Of a stretch of DNA of 7,206 nucleotides, positions 4,621-7,206 are shown one piece after another. This DNA is from Prevotellaceae bacterium (GTDB taxonomy: Bacteria; Bacteroidota; Bacteroidia; Bacteroidales; UBA932). The DNA is taken from assembly GCA_031275145.1 (NCBI GenBank), contig JAISPE010000346.1, positions 1 through 7,206 of the forward strand. The letters are read 5' to 3'. The first letter of the stretch is position 1. Each line of letters begins with the position of its first letter. A program made the position numbers and the translations under genes. Under the pieces are notes generated by a model. That model saw nothing but the letters and a program-made list of their open reading frames with translations. It was not told where the DNA came from and made no database searches.

Positions 4621-6774
4621 ATGTATATTAAATATATTGCGGTTATATTTATGTTTATATACAGTTTGCCTCTGTTTGCACAGGAAAGCGATTCGGTTAA
4701 AACAGAGATATTAAACGAGGTAGTGATCAGCGATTCTTACGAAAACAGGATGAGTCGCAACTCAGCGTTGAGAGTTGATGTTGTCAGTACGGATTTTCTG
4801 AATGAACATTTTACGGGCAATCTTATACAAACGCTGGAATACATACCTGGAATCCATTCGATGAACACAGGTTCGGGATTTTCGAAACCGGTGATTCGGG
4901 GAATGGGATTTAACCGTATCTCGGTGACGGAAAACGGTATAAAACAGGAGGGTCAGCAGTGGGGCGCAGACCACGGTCTCGAAATCGACGCTTTCGCAAT
5001 CGAGCGGGTTACTGTCCGCAAAGGACCTTCGTCGCTTCTTTACGGCAGCGATGCAATGGGCGGAGTGATAGAGATATCGCAGCTGCCCGCGCCGTCCGAA
5101 AATCAGGTGTACGGAGAAATCGCCATGCTCGGGAAGTCGGTGAACGGAACGCTGGGCGCTTCGGTGATGTCCGGGATAAGGAAAAATTCGTGGCATCTTA
5201 AACTGCGGTTTTCCGAACAGCATTTTGCCGATTACCGGATACCAACGGATACGATAGTGTACCTCACTCAATATCTGCCCGTTTATAATCGAAGGTTGAA
5301 AAATACCGCAGGTTTCGAACGTGACGCCGGACTGTATGCCGAATACCGGAAGGGCAGATATTATGCCAGTTACGCTCTCAGTGATGCGTATCAGAAAGTC
5401 GGGTTTTTCCCGGGAGCGCACGGTATTCCCGACGCTTCACGCCTGAAGAACGACGGCGACAGTCGAAATATTGATTTGCCCTACAGCAAGGTCAATCATT
5501 TTAAAATCAGCACGCACCAGCAATATGTCCGTAACAGGGCGACGGTATATTTAGACGCCGGATTCCAGAACAATCACCGCGAGGAATGGAGTCTGTTCCA
5601 TACCCACTACGGCAATCAGCCTGTTCCCGAAACAGATCCGGATAAGGAACTTGTTTTTTCGCTAAATACATTTAATTCCTCATTAAAGACAGACATTGTT
5701 TACTCCCGATGGAAGCATACTTTCGGTTTTGATGTTCAATATCAGCGCAACACGACGGGCGGTTATTCGTTTTTGCTGCCCGGATACAGGCGTTTCACAG
5801 CAGGAGCGCTCTGGCTGGGAATTTTCCGTCTGTCCGGCAAACTGTCGGTCAGCGGAGGTATCCGTTACGATTACGGGCAAATAGATATATCTGCCTTTCG
5901 GGATGTTTATTTAGAAAAATATCTCCACGAACGGAATTATGCCTCCGACATTATCGAGGCATACAAATGGCGCAGTCACAGTGTAAACCGGCATTTCGGC
6001 GATGTGTCCTGCTCGGCTGGCGCTGTCTGGACACTGAACAGATTCCATCAACTGAAAGTAAATCTCGGACGCAGTTTCCGTTTGCCGGGCGCAAACGAGC
6101 TGGCGTCAAACGGGGTACATCACGGCGCATTCCGACATGAACAGGGTAATGCTTCACTTGCTTCCGAACAGGGCTGGCAATTAGACGCATCGTATGTTTG
6201 CGAATACGGCGGCGTGATGTTTACGGCAAGTCCTTTCGTCAGCCGCTTCGACAGGTATATCTACCTGAAACCGACCGGCGAATGGTCGATATTGCCGCAT
6301 GCCGGACAAATCTACCGCTACACCGGCGTGAAAGCGGTATTTGCCGGAACGGAAGTCGAACTGAAAATTGATTTACCGCACAGTCTGACTTACCGTATAA
6401 CGGGCGAATATGTATATACTTACAATCTCGACGAATATACTCCTCTGAGTTTTTCGCCTCCCGCTTCCGTGCGTAACAGCCTGGCGTGGAGCTATAAAAT
6501 CCTTCAACTGAATGTAGAACTGCAAAGCGTTGCAGCGCAAAACCGTGTGGCCAGAAACGAGGACATCACACGCGGAACAAATCTGCTGCACTTCGGCGCT
6601 ACACTGAAAATCCCGTTGAAGGAGACAATGGCAGATATCACATTTTCGCTTCAAAATATATTTAATACAAAATATTATAACCATTTAAGTTTTTACAGGA
6701 AGGTTGAAATCCCCGAGCCGGGACGAAACTTCCAATTATTAATTAAAATACCATTTAAAAATAGATTAAAATGA
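4621..6774 (+). CDS. TonB-dependent outer-membrane receptor, probable metal/metal-chelate importer
   Basis: Predicted 717-residue outer-membrane beta-barrel transporter. From ATG 4621 the protein starts with a textbook signal peptide (about 1-20, ending SLPLFA before Gln21). A TonB-box-like EVVIS lies at 33-37. The plug domain spans about 40-155, with the conserved TLEYIPGI, PVIRGMGFNRI, ENGIKQEGQQWGADHGLEID and KGPSSLLYGSDAMGGVIEI segments. The barrel follows to the end, with the late motif ELASNGVHHGAFRHEQGN at about 493-510 and a terminal strand ending in Phe shortly before the C-terminus. No N-terminal carboxypeptidase-like extension is present, so it is not SusC-type. His-rich loop motifs, the Fur-family neighbour and the His-rich lipoprotein favour zinc or a similar cation; haem or a siderophore remains possible. 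A GTG at 4594 in frame would add nine residues, but it lies inside the intergenic repeat and spoils the signal peptide. The stop overlaps the next ATG (ATGA at 6771-6774). Confidence 0.92.
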   Translation: MYIKYIAVIFMFIYSLPLFAQESDSVKTEILNEVVISDSYENRMSRNSALRVDVVSTDFLNEHFTGNLIQTLEYIPGIHSMNTGSGFSKPVIRGMGFNRISVTENGIKQEGQQWGADHGLEIDAFAIERVTVRKGPSSLLYGSDAMGGVIEISQLPAPSENQVYGEIAMLGKSVNGTLGASVMSGIRKNSWHLKLRFSEQHFADYRIPTDTIVYLTQYLPVYNRRLKNTAGFERDAGLYAEYRKGRYYASYALSDAYQKVGFFPGAHGIPDASRLKNDGDSRNIDLPYSKVNHFKISTHQQYVRNRATVYLDAGFQNNHREEWSLFHTHYGNQPVPETDPDKELVFSLNTFNSSLKTDIVYSRWKHTFGFDVQYQRNTTGGYSFLLPGYRRFTAGALWLGIFRLSGKLSVSGGIRYDYGQIDISAFRDVYLEKYLHERNYASDIIEAYKWRSHSVNRHFGDVSCSAGAVWTLNRFHQLKVNLGRSFRLPGANELASNGVHHGAFRHEQGNASLASEQGWQLDASYVCEYGGVMFTASPFVSRFDRYIYLKPTGEWSILPHAGQIYRYTGVKAVFAGTEVELKIDLPHSLTYRITGEYVYTYNLDEYTPLSFSPPASVRNSLAWSYKILQLNVELQSVAAQNRVARNEDITRGTNLLHFGATLKIPLKETMADITFSLQNIFNTKYYNHLSFYRKVEIPEPGRNFQLLIKIPFKNRLK

Positions 6775-7206
6775 AAACAGTAATAAATTTTTCAGTTATT
6801 TGCCTGACGGCAATATGTTTCCTCGCGTTCAACGCATGTAAGGAGGACAGTGATACAGTAAAACCGGTAATCAATCTGATAGAACCGGAAGACGGCGACA
6901 GTCTGCATATCGGCGACGACGTGCATTTCAAGGTGGAGTTTTCGGATAATGAGGCTCTGGCTTCGTACAAGGTCGATATTCATCCTAATTTCGACAATCA
7001 CTCTCACGCTGTTACAAAACACGATGACGATGATGACGAAACCGTTGATTTTGTGTATGAAAAGTCATGGAGTACTATCTCCGGACAAAAAAATGCTTCC
7101 GTTCATCATCACGAAATTGTGATACCGGAAAATGCAACTCCGGGACATTATCATCTGATGGTGTACTGTACAGACGCCGCCGGAAATGAATCGTATGTCG
7201 CCGTCA
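6771..7206 (+). CDS. DUF4625-like His/Asp-rich surface lipoprotein (3' end beyond window)
   Basis: Partial gene; 145 codons are visible with no stop before the window end. The signal peptide (about 1-22) ends in AFNAC, so Cys23 is lipidated. The next residues are Lys-Glu-Asp-Ser-Asp, which fits the Bacteroidota lipoprotein export signal (Lys/Gln plus acidic residues after the Cys) that sends lipoproteins to the cell surface. The mature part reads as a beta-sandwich domain: PVINLIEPEDG, HFKVEFSDNEALASYKVDIHPNFDNH, then PGHYHLMVYCTDAAGNES, the pattern of DUF4625, a family often found beside TonB receptors. It is rich in likely metal ligands: 11 His in the visible part, including NHSH, a His followed by five Asp, HHH and HYH. 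The ATG overlaps the receptor stop by 4 bp (ATGA), so the two are translationally coupled and probably work together, the lipoprotein capturing substrate for the receptor. Family assignment is from recall. Confidence 0.85.
   Translation, partial: MKTVINFSVICLTAICFLAFNACKEDSDTVKPVINLIEPEDGDSLHIGDDVHFKVEFSDNEALASYKVDIHPNFDNHSHAVTKHDDDDDETVDFVYEKSWSTISGQKNASVHHHEIVIPENATPGHYHLMVYCTDAAGNESYVAV

Noticed and set aside
4762..5421. 219-codon open frame on the - strand inside the receptor gene
   Set aside because: It lies fully inside the plug and early barrel of a clear TonB receptor, has no recognisable domain, and shows low-complexity composition typical of an antisense shadow.

Overview
The window most likely comes from a member of the Bacteroidota, probably the Bacteroidales. 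Several signs agree. There are lipoproteins with a Cys lipobox near residue 20, and one of them carries a Lys-Glu-Asp surface-export signal right after the Cys. The outer-membrane receptor/DUF4625 gene pair is typical of the phylum. Two -7 promoter boxes match TAnnTTTG, Shine-Dalgarno sequences are weak or absent, intergenic regions are AT-rich, and none of the three tRNA genes encodes its CCA end. The exact genus cannot be told. All genes that can be supported lie on the + strand.

Layout. (1) 19-1168 holds two small lipoprotein genes: one with MORN-type repeats, one with an antibiotic-biosynthesis-monooxygenase-like (ABM) domain behind a Cys-rich linker. (2) 1222-1578 is a tRNA cluster, Ser(GCT)-Gly(GCC)-Gly(GCC), behind a clear Bacteroidota -7 box; the two tRNA-Gly genes differ at one base. 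(3) 1654-3444 encodes a divergent, shortened Hsp90/HtpG-family ATPase. (4) 3445-3680 is a repeat-rich intergenic region with an imperfect palindrome built from CACAAAGG-like units, a 23-bp tandem duplication and a TAnnTTTG promoter. (5) 3681-7206 looks like a metal-uptake locus: a Fur/Zur-family regulator, a small exported Cys/His-rich protein overlapping it by ATGA, a 188-216-bp repeat-rich gap, a TonB-dependent receptor, and a His/Asp-rich DUF4625 lipoprotein that overlaps the receptor by ATGA and runs off the window end.

How the genes may work together (inference). The Fur-family protein would sense a metal, most plausibly zinc or another divalent cation. The DUF4625 lipoprotein, probably on the cell surface, would capture or hand over the metal, and the receptor would import it across the outer membrane. 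The small Cys/His-rich protein could be a periplasmic or membrane-anchored metal-binding partner. The AT-rich repeated palindromes before the receptor are the natural place to look for the operator, though they may only be an intergenic repeat family. The Hsp90 and the two upstream lipoproteins have no evident functional tie to this locus.
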